A DNA stretch of 64,000 bases from assembly GCF_004116955.1 (NCBI RefSeq), contig NZ_CP026362.1, positions 1,528,501-1,592,500 of the forward strand, read 5' to 3'. The notes below the pieces were generated by a model. The model ran no database searches and was not told where the DNA came from. It was given only the letters and a program-made list of their open reading frames with translations. The DNA comes from Bacillus vallismortis (GTDB lineage Bacteria > Bacillota > Bacilli > Bacillales > Bacillaceae). Both the position numbers and the translations under genes were made by a program. Of the stretch, positions 45,775 to 55,503 are shown piece after piece (position 1 is the first letter of the stretch; each line of letters starts with the position of its first letter).

Positions 45775-47574
45775 TGAATACATCCTTTCTCGGTAAAAAT
45801 GAAATCTGAATCCTTTAATGGTTCAACCGTTGCTTTTTTGTATCCATTCCCTTTAGTTGAAAAGAAGTCATGGGACTTTGTCTTAGTGCTCAAACCATTG
45901 ATAACAATTGGATTAACATTCTCTTCTTCAAACCAGTTATCAAAACCTAGATTGTTTAAAGCTTTATTAGCATTGTATCTGATAAATTTCTTCACATCAG
46001 GAGCTAAGCCAACTTGATCATAGACATCTTCTGTATACTCCAATTCATTTTCGTAAAGCTCCTGTAGTAAGCTTAGAGCCCATGCATACAGTTCTTTTTG
46101 CTTCTCTTGTGTTTCCTTCTTATAAATCTCTTGAGCTAGCAATCCGATGTATGTTCCATGTATCGCTTCGTCTCTAATACCCTTAGTTCAACCGAGTTCG
46201 CTACTATCGGTTCGTTGCCCTGTCGCAACCGCCTTACGTTACCGTAAGGAGCAGACTATATCATCATCCCTGTAGGATGCCTCCCGTTTCGATTTAAGGG
46301 GTTCTCACCCACGCCAATAGCTTGCGCCCTACTCGTTTTGCGGAATTTCGCCGCCTATGCGATAGTCGTTGAACGTTCTATGCGATCCCATAAAGTCTTC
46401 CATCTTCTTTTATGTCGTATTAGACTAACGTAACGAGGATGAAGGCTGTATTTTTCACCAGCTTCAACATTGTTCATTCCAGCAATCAAATCGTAGATTA
46501 AATTTGTTGCCTCCATATTTGTGAGCTTTGACATTGAATTACTTTCTCCAGGTTGTCCTGACATTAATCCAATTTTCATTGCATGTAGAGTATTTTCTTT
46601 AGGTGTAACTATTTCTAAGTTCCGAACGTGGTTGTTTAGTTTATTTCCATCTATGTGGTTTACAAACATTCCTTTTGGTATTTCATGAATAAAATATTTT
46701 GCGACTAACCTATGTACTAAAAAGTTCTGTGTTCCTTTTTTCGGATGCGTGTATCCTATCATTTCATAGCCATGTGGAGTAATAAATGTCTTTCTTGGTT
46801 TCTTTAATTTTTTTGATATGATAATTCCCGTTTCGGTTATCCACCATGGTGCTTCTTCGACTTCCTTTCTTATCACTTTCACCTCCTTTGGGTTCGCATA
46901 GCTTCGCTGCTGATTGTCCTAAAAAGGATTTTCCAGCAATTAGAGAGGTTCACATTTGCCGTTGCCGACAAAAGGGACTATTAAATAATCAGGTTGATGA
47001 TCTCCCCACTTTGCATAAGCTTTCCTTGTCCATAAAAATAAAGTGGGTAATAAAACCCTGAGTAGAAAAGAAAACTCTCCAGGAACACAGATGCAACCAT
47101 TGCTTTGAATAAAGAAATTTCATCGTTTTTCTTGATTGATTTATAGACTGAAACAATTGTTCTAGCCTTCTTTTGAAGAAACCTATTGTTTTTCACCCAT
47201 TCAAAGACTTCATTTATCTGCTCGGTTGGAGCTAATGTAAGAAAGATGTTGCTGTAAGACTTTGCATGAACAGCATTTTCCATCATGGCCATGAAATTTA
47301 AAACTGCCTTTCTTTGATGCCCATATACATGTTCAGCAATGATCGGCATGCCAGTGTTACCTTGTTCTGTATCCAATAACGTCAACCCAGCTAAGACTTT
47401 CATATAAGTGTCCTGCTCATTTTTTCCGAGGTACTTCCATGTGAGGAGATCGCCGTTTAAAGCAATCTCTTCCGGAAGCCAGAACTGTTTCACGTTTTGG
47501 TTATAGAACATTTGGGTAAAATCGCCTTCATGCTTTGACCAGTTTGCTGCTGTATACTGAATTTTTTTATTAAT
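45771..47574 (-). CDS. nrdF: Ribonucleotide reductase beta subunit NrdF, split by a group I intron
   Basis: Exon 1 runs 47574-46988, exon 2 46179-45771; joined they give 331 aa, the normal length. Exon 1 includes [20 protein letters not shown] upstream of the first ATG (47511). The only fitting start is ATT at 47574, 8 bases after GGAGG. Metal-binding and radical-site segments [14 protein letters not shown] and [13 protein letters not shown] are in exon 1, [12 protein letters not shown] in exon 2. With NrdE it reduces ribonucleoside diphosphates for phage DNA synthesis. Confidence 0.92.
46180..46987 (-). ncRNA. Group I intron in nrdF (808 nt, with HNH ORF)
   Basis: The 5' exon ends in T (AACCTGAT) and the intron ends in G (CTAAGGG), which restores the frame between ...NLI and IRDEAIHG. 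Conserved core: GATGATATAGTCTGC near the 3' end and paired CTTACG-GTAA-CGTAAG stem after it. It interrupts a conserved active-site segment, as expected for an intron with homing ability. SPbeta has a comparable intron in bnrdF. Confidence 0.9.
46355..46876 (-). CDS. yosQ: Intron-encoded HNH homing endonuclease (YosQ-like)
   Basis: About 173 codons, GTG start at 46876 behind AAAGGAGGTGAAA. HNH module of the phage type: [20 protein letters not shown], then [20 protein letters not shown] with the His/Asn/His set. The C-terminal part ([20 protein letters not shown]) is a likely DNA-recognition helix. It would cut intronless nrdF alleles and spread the intron. Confidence 0.88.
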   Translation of the reverse strand: MIRKEVEEAPWWITETGIIISKKLKKPRKTFITPHGYEMIGYTHPKKGTQNFLVHRLVAKYFIHEIPKGMFVNHIDGNKLNNHVRNLEIVTPKENTLHAMKIGLMSGQPGESNSMSKLTNMEATNLIYDLIAGMNNVEAGEKYSLHPRYVSLIRHKRRWKTLWDRIERSTTIA

Positions 47575-47637
47575 AAGATTTTCCTCCCCTGTTATTTGCT
47601 ATAATTATCATAAATAAAATGAAAAGAGGTTTTTGTA

Positions 47638-47976
47638 TTGTTTATTTCTGGAGCTCTACCTTCTGAAACTCCTTGCGGTAACACTGTTATATATCCAATT
47701 AAAATTGACTCTATGAACATCCAAGAGAAAAAATCTATTATTTTTATGATTCATTGCTTTGAGTCTGCCAAGTCGTATCTTGTTAAGCCAAGACCTAGAA
47801 ACGGTTCTCGCGTTGGCCTTGAATATATAAAAGAAGGAGATCCTAACACTATTGCAAACGAATACGCTAAGTTACCTTGGCCAGAATTTGAGATAAACGA
47901 TGATAATGGAACATTCACCTATAAAGTAGCTCCTTCAGATGAAGAGCGAGACTCATTCTTTAAACAACGCAACTAA
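47638..47976 (+). CDS. Hypothetical 112-aa protein, antisense island between nrdE and nrdF
   Basis: TTG 47638 follows AAAAGAGGTTTTTGTA; TATAAT at 47600-47605 is a plausible -10. Soluble protein: MFISGALPSETPCGNTVIYP at the start, then NGSRVGLEYIKEGDPNTIAN. It overlaps the nrdE 3' end by 17 bases on the other strand, and its promoter lies over the nrdF ribosome site. No known family. It could modulate the nrd genes in cis, but that is conjecture. Confidence 0.6.
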   Translation: MFISGALPSETPCGNTVIYPIKIDSMNIQEKKSIIFMIHCFESAKSYLVKPRPRNGSRVGLEYIKEGDPNTIANEYAKLPWPEFEINDDNGTFTYKVAPSDEERDSFFKQRN

Positions 47977-50311
47977 GACACCCTTCTTGAGTCGTATCCT
48001 TTGTTCTTGCATAATACAGCGTTTTAATTCCTTTATGATGAGCGTAGAGATCTATTCTATTTAGGTCTCTTGTCGTCATTGTGTCTTTTAAGAACAAGGT
48101 AAATGAAATTCCCTGGTCAACATGCTGCTGAATCGTAGCAATAAGATCAACTACCTTGAACATGTCCATGTCATAAGCTTCTTTATAAAAGAACCAGTTC
48201 TGAGGCGATAAACCAGGCATCGGATAATATGTCTTACTGTTTCCGTATGTACGTTCTTCAATTCTCTCCATAATAGGCATTACACCAGCTGTAGATGATT
48301 GGACATATGAAATACTTCCTGTAGGTGCTATTGCTTGTCTATAGGAATGGTATAAGCCATATTTCATCACATCTTCTTTAAGCTTCTTCCAATCTTCAGT
48401 ATTAGGAATATGTTGATCTCCAAATAGCTTTTTAACCTTTTCATACTGAGGGCTATAATCATTTGTTACGTACTTTTCGAAATACTCACCTGATTTGTAA
48501 GTCGAACCATCAAACTTGTAGTATGTCTCCCCTGTTTCTCGTGTAATTTCCATAGAACGCTGCAGGGAGTAGAAGTTAACCATCATAAAGTACGTATTTG
48601 CAAAATCCTTAGCTTCTTCACTTTCATAAGCAATATTATTTTGAGCTAGAAATCCATGGAGGTTCATCTGCCCTAGACCAATTGATCTCATTAGTGTATT
48701 TGCTCTCGCAACTGCTGGAGCATTTACAATGTTTGTTTTCCTTGTGACAGTTGTCAGTGAGTCAATTGCTATTCTGACTGTTGAAGCAATTGATTGATTA
48801 CTCATTACATTTACAATATTCATTGAGCCAAGATTGCAGGAGATATCTAAGCCAATTTCATCCTCTTTATCGTAATCCGTATAAACTGATACTTGTGACG
48901 ATTGGAGTACTTCAGAACACAAATTCGAAAATTTCACTTTTGAAATATGTTCATTTGGATGCACTTTATTTACGTTATCAGCAAACATAATATATGGATA
49001 TCCTGATTCACTTCGTAGAATGGCCAATTGCTCTAACAGCTTCCGAGTATTCCCTTTAGCTTTTCTAACCCTAGGGTTTTCGACAAGCTCATCATACATT
49101 TCATTGATGCTCATCTCATCAAGATACTGTCCATATTCCTTGTATACTGAATGCGGATAGAACATGTAATAATCTTTGTCTTCCCTTGCAAGTTCAATAA
49201 ATTTATCAGGAACAACTACACCAATAGAAAGTGTTTTAACTCGGACATCTTCATCAGCACTTATTTTTTTGGTATCCAGGAAGTCTGTAATGTCTGGATG
49301 GAATACACTTAGATAAACTGCTCCTGATCCTTGTCTTTGCAGACCATTCAAACGTGTTCGCTAAGCACGCCCCGCCATATGGCTGCTTCATGTTACCATG
49401 AAGGTTAGACTATATCTTCACCCTCTAAGGGCGCCTCCTGTTTCGACTGCCAATAGCTTGCAGCCTACGCCTTTCGGCTAGTCGTTGCACGTTCAAGACT
49501 TAGTCTTGCTTCGCTCATGATTGTCCCTGTAGGAGTTCCCATGAATTAAAGAGGTTTTCGATCACCATTGCTGATGAAAGGGGCCAAATCAACCCATTTG
49601 GTCGGCATATCTGAAGGCATTATCTAGAAGTTTCATAACACCTACGACACCTTTAGTCGCATTCTCTACGTCTTTAATCGCTTCACCTTTGGCTCTAAGT
49701 TTGTTTAGATTTAATGCTACTCCTCCACCTAGCTTAGAAAGCTGCATGGAGATATCAATAGCACGTGAAATATCATTCAAACTGTCGCCTACTTCAAGTA
49801 AGAAGCAGCTCACCATTTCACCTCTTCGCTTACGTCCAGCATTAAGGAATGTAGGTGTTGCAGGCTGATACTCTTGTTTCATCATAGTATGTACTTCCTC
49901 AACAGCTTTCTCGTAATCGCCATCAGCGCAATATAAAGCCACAATTGAGACACGATCCTCATACCTTTCCAGGATCTTTGTTTTATCGTTTGTCTTCAAT
50001 GCGTAGTCATTGTAGAACTTAAAGGCACTCATAAAAGAAGGGAATCTGAATTTGTAATTGTAAGCAATCTTATAGATTGATTTAATCTGTTCGAATGTAT
50101 ATTTGCTTAAGAATTCTTCTTCGTAATAATCATTTTTAATCAAATAATCCAGCTTCTCTTTTAAATCGTGAAAGAAAACTGTGTTTTGATTGATATAATC
50201 AACAAAGTAACTATGTACGGCTTCCTTATCCTTTTCGAATTGATACTTACCATCTTTCTGAATCATGATCTCATTATTGAGCTTGATCCACTTTGGTATT
50301 GTGTTTGTCAA
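47960..50311 (-). CDS. nrdE: Ribonucleotide reductase alpha subunit NrdE, split by a group I intron
   Basis: Exon 1 50311-49592 and exon 2 49339-47960; joined length 699 aa, equal to bacterial NrdE. TTG 50311, 9 bases after GGAGG, gives MTNTIPKWIKLNNEIM. Key parts: TPTFLNAGRKRRGEMVSCFL with a catalytic-site cysteine, SNLCSEVLQ with active Cys and Glu, ISYVQSSTAGVMPIMERIEE and the redox tail CLSCVV. The reading frame is continuous through these sites, so no intein is present. Partner of NrdF, NrdI and the thioredoxin-like protein. Confidence 0.93.
49340..49591 (-). ncRNA. Group I intron in nrdE (252 nt, no ORF)
   Basis: Exon 1 ends CAAATGGGT, the intron starts TGATTTGGCCCC (internal guide pairing GGGT with GGCCC) and ends GTCTG before CAAAGACAA. 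Splicing joins DQMG to QRQGSG. The core motif GAAGATATAGTCTAA and the preceding P3/P6-like stems are the same type as in the nrdF intron. It carries no nuclease gene. Confidence 0.9.
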
Positions 50312-50669
50312 TAAGTTGTACCTCCTGAATGATCTTCTGTAAGTCTTGTTTCGTTCCACTAAGTTCAAACTTTAATAACAATGGTGTGTGGAACTTAGCT
50401 GAGAGCTTGTCTCCAGCTAAACCATAGTTATCACCCCAAACCTTGTTACCACTAACAGCAACTCCCCTTATTTTATTTTTATTCTTATTGATAAAATTCA
50501 AAGTCCTTTCAGGTACTTCCCCAAAGCCTATCGTATATGTAATATGTATGAACTCTTGATTGATGATCGTATCATCAGTTATTTCAATGGACTCAATATC
50601 TAATTTGTGTTGCAGCGCTTTTACAAACCTTCTTACATTGCCAGTTTTACTTTCATATGTAATGATCAC
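50274..50669 (-). CDS. nrdI: Flavodoxin-like NrdI
   Basis: 131 codons, GTG 50669 overlapping the preceding stop by one base (TAGTG). FMN-binding fold: ITYESKTGNVRRFVKAL and GVAVSGNKVWGDNYGLAGDK. NrdI activates the di-manganese cofactor of NrdF. Overlaps the nrdE start by 38 bases, so expression is coupled. Confidence 0.93.
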   Translation of the reverse strand: MIITYESKTGNVRRFVKALQHKLDIESIEITDDTIINQEFIHITYTIGFGEVPERTLNFINKNKNKIRGVAVSGNKVWGDNYGLAGDKLSAKFHTPLLLKFELSGTKQDLQKIIQEVQLIDKHNTKVDQAQ

Positions 50670-51016
50670 TAATCGTTATATGCCCCTGTAATTAATCTTG
50701 TAGTTGCAGATTCAGCTTCATTTTCAACATGGAAATATGCTTCAGCTATTTCACTATTAATAGCTCCCATCTCAGCATAACCTTTGGCCATTTGAGCCTC
50801 ATATGGAGATAATTCCTCTAATTCAACAGGGATATATTTATCCTTTTGGCTTTGCGGGACAACCATTTGATGTCCTTCTAAGTCAGTTGCAATAAGTTCT
50901 CCCTTAAATACTGTAAATGACTCACCATTTTGCATATGTATCTTCTTATTTTCTTTTGCTTCTTCCATAGTCACCAGATCATTACGCTTTACGTATAACT
51001 GTCTAGCTGCCCCCAT
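50669..51016 (-). CDS. Hypothetical protein upstream of nrdI, 115 aa
   Basis: ATG behind AAGGAGATGTAAA. Contains an SpoVT/AbrB-like beta-rich start (LYVKRNDLVTMEEAKENKKI) and an acidic tail. Its position matches the gene preceding nrdI in SPbeta (yosL), but identity was not confirmed. It begins the nrd unit. Confidence 0.6.
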   Translation of the reverse strand: MGAARQLYVKRNDLVTMEEAKENKKIHMQNGESFTVFKGELIATDLEGHQMVVPQSQKDKYIPVELEELSPYEAQMAKGYAEMGAINSEIAEAYFHVENEAESATTRLITGAYND

Positions 51017-51107
51017 TTTACATCTCCTTATTATTTGTTTTTATTTTGATTAAAGCTGTGATTTTATCTAGATTCAAACGGTATCTGCTCGTTCCCCTTA
51101 AAAATCG

Positions 51108-51289
51108 TCACTCCTCTTCGATTGTCCATCCGTTTAATCTTGCGCACTTTAATTTTCTTGAATATCTGCGTTTCCACTCGTCCCACCTTTTCGTTTCTCC
51201 ATGTGTAGCAAAAGGATCTTGGTTTTTCTGTTTCCAGAGAATATCACTAACCCATCTAGGAACTGATGGCCTATGTTACTTTCCGGCAT
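51108..51289 (-). pseudogene. Small phage gene with apparent one-base deletion
   Basis: ATG 51289 lies 8 bases after GGAGG and reads MPESN; one base later the good frame is PSVPRWVSDILWKQKNQDPF, ATHGETKRWDEWKRRYSRKL and on to the stop at 51108. Length 182 bases is not a multiple of three. The conserved-looking second part and strong ribosome site argue for a real gene with a recent indel near 51273 or a base-call error. Function unknown. Confidence 0.55.
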
Positions 51290-51344
51290 CTATTCGTCCT
51301 CCAATTGTTTCTGATTTTCACCAAGAGCTATTCTGTTGAAGCAA

Positions 51345-51714
51345 TTAGAGTTTTTTATCAACAATGTCTTTAATACTTTGTAATGTTTGCTTATACTCAC
51401 TGTCTAAACCACTTACGTTTAATTCTGTTGAAATCCTAAATTGTGAGCTTGTATCATACATAGTAATTACTGATTCAATCCCCTTTTCTTCGGCTATAAA
51501 CGAAATGCCAAATACCTCAATATCATCCGCGCCTTGCTCCTCTTTAAGTTCTTCTAGAAAACTTGGTTGCATGTAATCATACAGTTCTTTAGAAGTCTTG
51601 AATGTTTTTTGTTCAACATAACTGTTTTCTCCATCAATTGAATCAAAAAGCAAATTATAGTCTATGTATCCTTTTACAGATTTCCCATGCTTAATGTATT
51701 CCAGGCTTCATCAT
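51345..51714 (-). pseudogene. Phage gene with apparent one-base insertion near the start
   Basis: The only good start (AAAAAGG then ATGATG at 51714) runs MMKPGIH and stops. Removing one G/C at 51704-51705 gives MMKLEYIKHGKSVKGYIDYN in the frame of the 102-codon ORF, an acidic alpha/beta protein. Without repair translation would depend on a TTG at 51653 lacking a ribosome site. Unknown function. Confidence 0.5.
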
Positions 51715-51737
51715 CCTTTTTTATTTATTTTTATTCT

Positions 51738-52205
51738 TTAAAGTAAACTGCCATCAATAAGCAATACCATCTCTTCGTCATTAGAAATCTCCTCAAGAAC
51801 CTGTTTAAACGGCATGAGCTCTTTATCTTCTCCTGGTGCCCTTCCATGTTGTATTGCCGCATAAACTTGCCCAACTTCTGTCATTTCATCACTTAACTCT
51901 CCATCATCATCTGTAACCGTATCTGTATACAGTTCCATTGCCTTTTCTTTTGTATAAGCTTTAATTAACGCATAATAGGGGTCACTCACTTCGAAATACT
52001 TCATAACGGGCTTCTCAACTTCCAATTCCTCAACGTAATCGCCTTTAATTTTCACATCATCAACACCGTTTTCGAGCAAATTATCTACGATGTCCTTTCC
52101 TAGCTGTTCTAACGCAGCCCCTTGAACAGATTCACTTTCGTCATTAAACCCTTCATGAGCGTAACAAGTTGCTTTTATTTTAAAAACTGCTGCTTTAATC
52201 CCCAT
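51738..52205 (-). CDS. Hypothetical acidic protein, 155 aa
   Basis: ATG 52205 chosen, 8 bases after AAAGGAG. Acidic alpha/beta protein, MGIKAAVFKIKATCYAHEGF at the start. It is the second of a small cluster of unknown genes in the same direction. No motif recognised. Confidence 0.6.
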   Translation of the reverse strand: MGIKAAVFKIKATCYAHEGFNDESESVQGAALEQLGKDIVDNLLENGVDDVKIKGDYVEELEVEKPVMKYFEVSDPYYALIKAYTKEKAMELYTDTVTDDDGELSDEMTEVGQVYAAIQHGRAPGEDKELMPFKQVLEEISNDEEMVLLIDGSLL

Positions 52206-52219
52206 AACCAATTCTCCTT

Positions 52220-52432
52220 TTAATTTATTTTTGTGAATCTCTTAATCTCTTTTCCATCAATAACAACTGTTCCAAAAAACATCTCTTTAGGTCTTGCCCA
52301 CAGAATGCCATCCAAGTCTTCATATGTAACAAGCTTTTCTTCTGTCTCAGTATGAGTTACCTCTCCAATAACCTTATATAGACCACCTTTATAATGTCTA
52401 AACCGGCAACCAAATACTTCGTATGTATCCAT
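52220..52432 (-). CDS. DUF1653-family small protein
   Basis: 70 codons, ATG 52432. The family pattern FRHYKGGLYKVIGEVTHTET followed by YEDLDGILWARPKEMFFG is plain. These small proteins fold like an SH3 barrel; their function is unknown although they are frequent in phages and bacteria. Confidence 0.75.
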   Translation of the reverse strand: MDTYEVFGCRFRHYKGGLYKVIGEVTHTETEEKLVTYEDLDGILWARPKEMFFGTVVIDGKEIKRFTKIN

Positions 52433-52534
52433 CAAAATCGCTTCCTTTCTCTTTATCGAGGTTTTTATTTTGCTTTCCTTTGGTTCATCTAAGAAGTTAG
52501 ACTCACCTACTTAAAAATGTTTTATGTCTTTTTG

Positions 52535-53377
52535 CTACCCTAATAAGGGAATATTAGTGTGGAAACACTTCTCGTAATCCGCTAAATCATCTTCTAATTG
52601 AATTTGTTCTAAACGCTTATTGATTATCTCTATGTATTTGGATTCAGTTTCAAAGCCAATCCATTTACGATTATTTAACTCACAAGCAACTGCTGTTGTA
52701 CCACTACCTAAGCAATTATCTAAGACAACCTCTTCTTCAATAGTGTATGACTTAATTAAAAATTCACATAAATCAACAGGCTTTTGCGTTGAGTGAATAG
52801 CTTGTTTACCAGTAACGTTCTTGTATTTAAGTACATCATTAGGAAACCCTGTAAATGATTCGTATTTCCTTCCGATCTGATTAGGTCTTTCTCCTACAGT
52901 CCCTCCTGCGTTATAGTTTTTTGTAACGACTTTCTCTCCCGAACTTACTACACCTTGCGGAAAATAAGGCATTCGATTTTTCACTTGTGACTTATGTCCC
53001 CATTTAGCTTTACTAAAAATACTAATTGTCTCTATAGCCTTCATTGGCCTGTTCTTGGCGTGCTGGTATAGTCCTGCTTTGCTTTTTTCCCAATACCAGT
53101 CGTAACGGTACAAACTGAAGTTACTACTCCTTAACTTTGTACTAAAAGGCTCACTACCAAACAGTGCAATCACACCGTTCTCTTTAATAACTCTTTCATA
53201 CTGCTCCCATAAAGGCTCAAAAGGAATAGCTATATCCCACTTATTTGCTGTTGTACCATAAGGTAAGTCACACAAAATCATGTCTATACTGCCGTCTGGA
53301 ATTAAACTCATTCCCTCTAAGCAATCCATCTGATAGGCTCTGTTTAATTCGAGACTCCCTAATACTTCTTTCCCCAT
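52535..53377 (-). CDS. DNA adenine/cytosine-N4 methyltransferase (beta class)
   Basis: 280 codons, ATG behind GGAGGGGATTTA. The catalytic motif DLPYG lies before the SAM motif LDNCLGSGTTAVACELNNRKW, the order of the beta class (N6_N4_Mtase). NKWDIAIPFEPLWEQYERVI and SQVKNRMPYFPQ lie in the target-recognition part. There is no restriction partner, so it likely protects phage DNA from host restriction. N6 or N4 type and site cannot be read from sequence. Confidence 0.88.
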   Translation of the reverse strand: MGKEVLGSLELNRAYQMDCLEGMSLIPDGSIDMILCDLPYGTTANKWDIAIPFEPLWEQYERVIKENGVIALFGSEPFSTKLRSSNFSLYRYDWYWEKSKAGLYQHAKNRPMKAIETISIFSKAKWGHKSQVKNRMPYFPQGVVSSGEKVVTKNYNAGGTVGERPNQIGRKYESFTGFPNDVLKYKNVTGKQAIHSTQKPVDLCEFLIKSYTIEEEVVLDNCLGSGTTAVACELNNRKWIGFETESKYIEIINKRLEQIQLEDDLADYEKCFHTNIPLLG

Positions 53378-53453
53378 TAAATCCCCTCCAACTTATATTT
53401 AATTTTTTTATTAATTTTCACACTAAAGTTTCAAGAAAGAATGTGGTACTCTA

Positions 53454-53507
53454 TTACTTTGTAATTCTATTTATTAAAGGAAAGCTGCATACCCCTTTTA
53501 AGCTCAT
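53454..53507 (-). CDS. 17-residue micropeptide
   Basis: AAAAGGAGAGTTAGAT precedes ATG 53507, which encodes MSLKGVCSFPLINRITK. The ribosome site is strong, and the surrounding 53378-53625 interval holds no other gene. It may be a leader peptide for the methyltransferase gene downstream. Function unknown. Confidence 0.45.
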   Translation of the reverse strand: MSLKGVCSFPLINRITK

Positions 53508-53625
53508 ATCTAACTCTCCTTTTAAGAATTGAGTTAAAATAAAACTTTTATTTAGATTTCCCTTTGTTCTGCCAATGAAGTTTAATTTTTTTGTAGCATC
53601 ACGCTTAGTTTCGATAATCCCATTT

Positions 53626-54051
53626 TCAATTACTGTTTACTCTAAGCCAGTTTTGCCACCACTTTATTTTTAAATCTCCATTCTCCAAAGCCTTTAAATT
53701 GTTATGAAGGTTGTCGGGATGAATTCCATAAACCATTTTTCCTTTAATAAAAATAGCTGCCCCTTCATTTTTATAAAAATCATAAGTTGGTTCCCCTCTG
53801 TAGTCCTTCTCTTCTTCCAATACCGTAAAATCATTAGATAAAGCATTATAGTATGTAATTCGATTTTTCTCTGAGTTTCTTACAAAATCAACTAATATTG
53901 AAATTTGTTTTTGAGTTTCTCCCTCATACTTATTGCTGTGCTTGTAATGACATAATAAATTTTCAAATTTATAAAGCTCAGCCTTCCCAATCGTTTTGAT
54001 TAACTCCCTTAATGCAGTTCCAACCTTATAATTAAGCTTAATTTTATTCAT
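53626..54051 (-). CDS. Hypothetical protein, 141 aa
   Basis: ATG after GAGGGGGATTTTTC. Lysine/asparagine-rich soluble protein with a C-terminal tryptophan cluster (KIKWWQNWLRVN). No known motif. Leftward gene in the phage early cluster. Confidence 0.6.
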   Translation of the reverse strand: MNKIKLNYKVGTALRELIKTIGKAELYKFENLLCHYKHSNKYEGETQKQISILVDFVRNSEKNRITYYNALSNDFTVLEEEKDYRGEPTYDFYKNEGAAIFIKGKMVYGIHPDNLHNNLKALENGDLKIKWWQNWLRVNSN

Positions 54052-54066
54052 GAAAAATCCCCCTCG

Positions 54067-54483
54067 TCATCCTTTAATTAAGAAGTACCAAAATCTCTTC
54101 CAGCACGATGTTTTACTCACATCATTTTGTTCTTCGACACGCTGATTCTCTTGTCTGACATGCTGCTGCCATTCTTCTTCAAGTTTCGTTTGCTCTTGAA
54201 TGGCTTTTTCTAAGCTTTTTTTGTCTTCAATTATTTTAATGATCTTATCAGTCTGATACGTCCATTCATTATTTGTGTTCCGCTGCCGGTCAATTACGAC
54301 AACATATTCATTTAAACCAGGGATATATACTTTGCCTCCAATTTCAATTGGCACTAAATCAATAACCCCTTCGAAGAAACAGTTGAATTCTATTTTTTCC
54401 TTTTCAGAAAAACGACCGAGTACATCCAATCCATATGTTTTATTGATTATCTGGCCTTCAAACTTGGCTTGATGTCGTCCCAC
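54067..54483 (-). CDS. Hypothetical protein, 138 aa
   Basis: GTG 54483 behind AAGGAGGTGAATAA. Beta-rich N-terminal half and a helical coiled-coil-like middle (SLEKAIQEQTKLEEEWQQHV). Ends with a basic WKRFWYFLIKG. Starts one base before the upstream gene's stop region, so coupled. Confidence 0.6.
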   Translation of the reverse strand: MGRHQAKFEGQIINKTYGLDVLGRFSEKEKIEFNCFFEGVIDLVPIEIGGKVYIPGLNEYVVVIDRQRNTNNEWTYQTDKIIKIIEDKKSLEKAIQEQTKLEEEWQQHVRQENQRVEEQNDVSKTSCWKRFWYFLIKG

Positions 54484-54936
54484 TTATTCACCTCCTTGTA
54501 AAAGATGTTTCTTTACAAATTGAAGGAGTGTATCAACGTCTTTCGTAGTTGCTTTATCATTGATCAAGAAGAAATCTGCTATAACATATTTTGAATAGTC
54601 ACCACCGCCATGATATTCATCTGCCACAATTACTTTTAATTGAATATTTTCGGTTATAGGAATCATATGAACATCTGTTCCATCTGTAATTGGAAAGTCT
54701 AAAGGGTACATATCAATATTGTTTTCTGTTATGTATTCGTTAATTGAATATAGGATTTCCTCCCCTTCAATTTCATCAAAGCTGCCAGTATAGTCGGGAA
54801 GTCGCTTTCTAAAATAATCACTTAATTCATTGTTTAAATTGGTTCGCTTTCTCTCAATCAGACCCGTCATACCGACCATTAAGCCTTGTTCTTCCGCTTC
54901 TCGGACTATAACCCAGTCTGCTTTTTTGAGCTTCAT
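54484..54936 (-). CDS. Hypothetical protein, 150 aa
   Basis: ATG behind GAGGAATAAAC. Acidic alpha/beta protein with MKLKKADWVIVREAEEQGLM at the start and a helical end (DVDTLLQFVKKHLLQ). Function unknown. Next to the 138-aa gene, no gap. Confidence 0.6.
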   Translation of the reverse strand: MKLKKADWVIVREAEEQGLMVGMTGLIERKRTNLNNELSDYFRKRLPDYTGSFDEIEGEEILYSINEYITENNIDMYPLDFPITDGTDVHMIPITENIQLKVIVADEYHGGGDYSKYVIADFFLINDKATTKDVDTLLQFVKKHLLQGGE

Positions 54937-55081
54937 GTTTATTCCTCGTTTCTATATAAAAATTGAATTTTATTCAGACTTTACTGTTAGCAACTCCTCA
55001 TTATTTGTTTTGATTTGTCGTATACTGCGCTTGCCCGGGAAATTATGAACATTTCCTTCTGACTATTTCCCTTCATCTTGT

Positions 55082-55261
55082 TCATATCACTGTAAGAATA
55101 ACTCCGAGAAGGAGCGAACAGGCTCCAATCAGGAAAACAGTGATGTAAAATGGCATGCCTTCTTTAAAGTTCTTATTCTCAACTAAACATGCAAGGCCAT
55201 TGCCTAAAAACGTTGAACCGAATAAGATTAGACCCAGTATTAAAAATGAAATTTCATTCAC
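55082..55261 (-). CDS. Small two-helix membrane protein, 59 aa
   Basis: GTG 55261 then NEISFLILGLILFGSTFLGN and a second helix near FYITVFLIGACSLLLGVILT. Ribosome site weak (GAAAGAATCGG). A typical tiny phage membrane protein of unknown role. Confidence 0.5.
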   Translation of the reverse strand: MNEISFLILGLILFGSTFLGNGLACLVENKNFKEGMPFYITVFLIGACSLLLGVILTVI

Positions 55262-55289
55262 CCCGATTCTTTCAGGTTTATTTACTTAT

Positions 55290-55469
55290 TTATAGATCCA
55301 CTAACAACAGCCCGTCTAACCCATATACCTTGTCTCTATCAGTTAACTTTCCGTTCTTTCTCATTGTCTGCAGTGCGTTTTCTGCTTGTTTACGGTTTGA
55401 GTAAATATGTGGGTGATATCCGTAAAGATATTTCCCTTCACTTTTTGCAGCAATTACGAACATGTTCAC
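55290..55469 (-). CDS. Small basic protein, 59 aa
   Basis: GTG 55469, 9 bases after GGAG, reads MNMFVIAAKSEGKYLYGYHP; an ATG two codons later is an alternative. Soluble, Lys/Tyr-rich, no motif recognised. Ends at 55290 ahead of the 59-aa membrane gene. Confidence 0.5.
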   Translation of the reverse strand: MNMFVIAAKSEGKYLYGYHPHIYSNRKQAENALQTMRKNGKLTDRDKVYGLDGLLLVDL

Positions 55470-55503
55470 TCATCATCTCTCCATTCTCGATAAAAGGAAT
55501 ATT

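Noticed and set aside
46180..46987. nrdF exons read as two separate truncated genes or a transposon insertion
   Set aside because: The exon joint restores the NrdF frame and group I core motifs are present, so splicing is the better reading.
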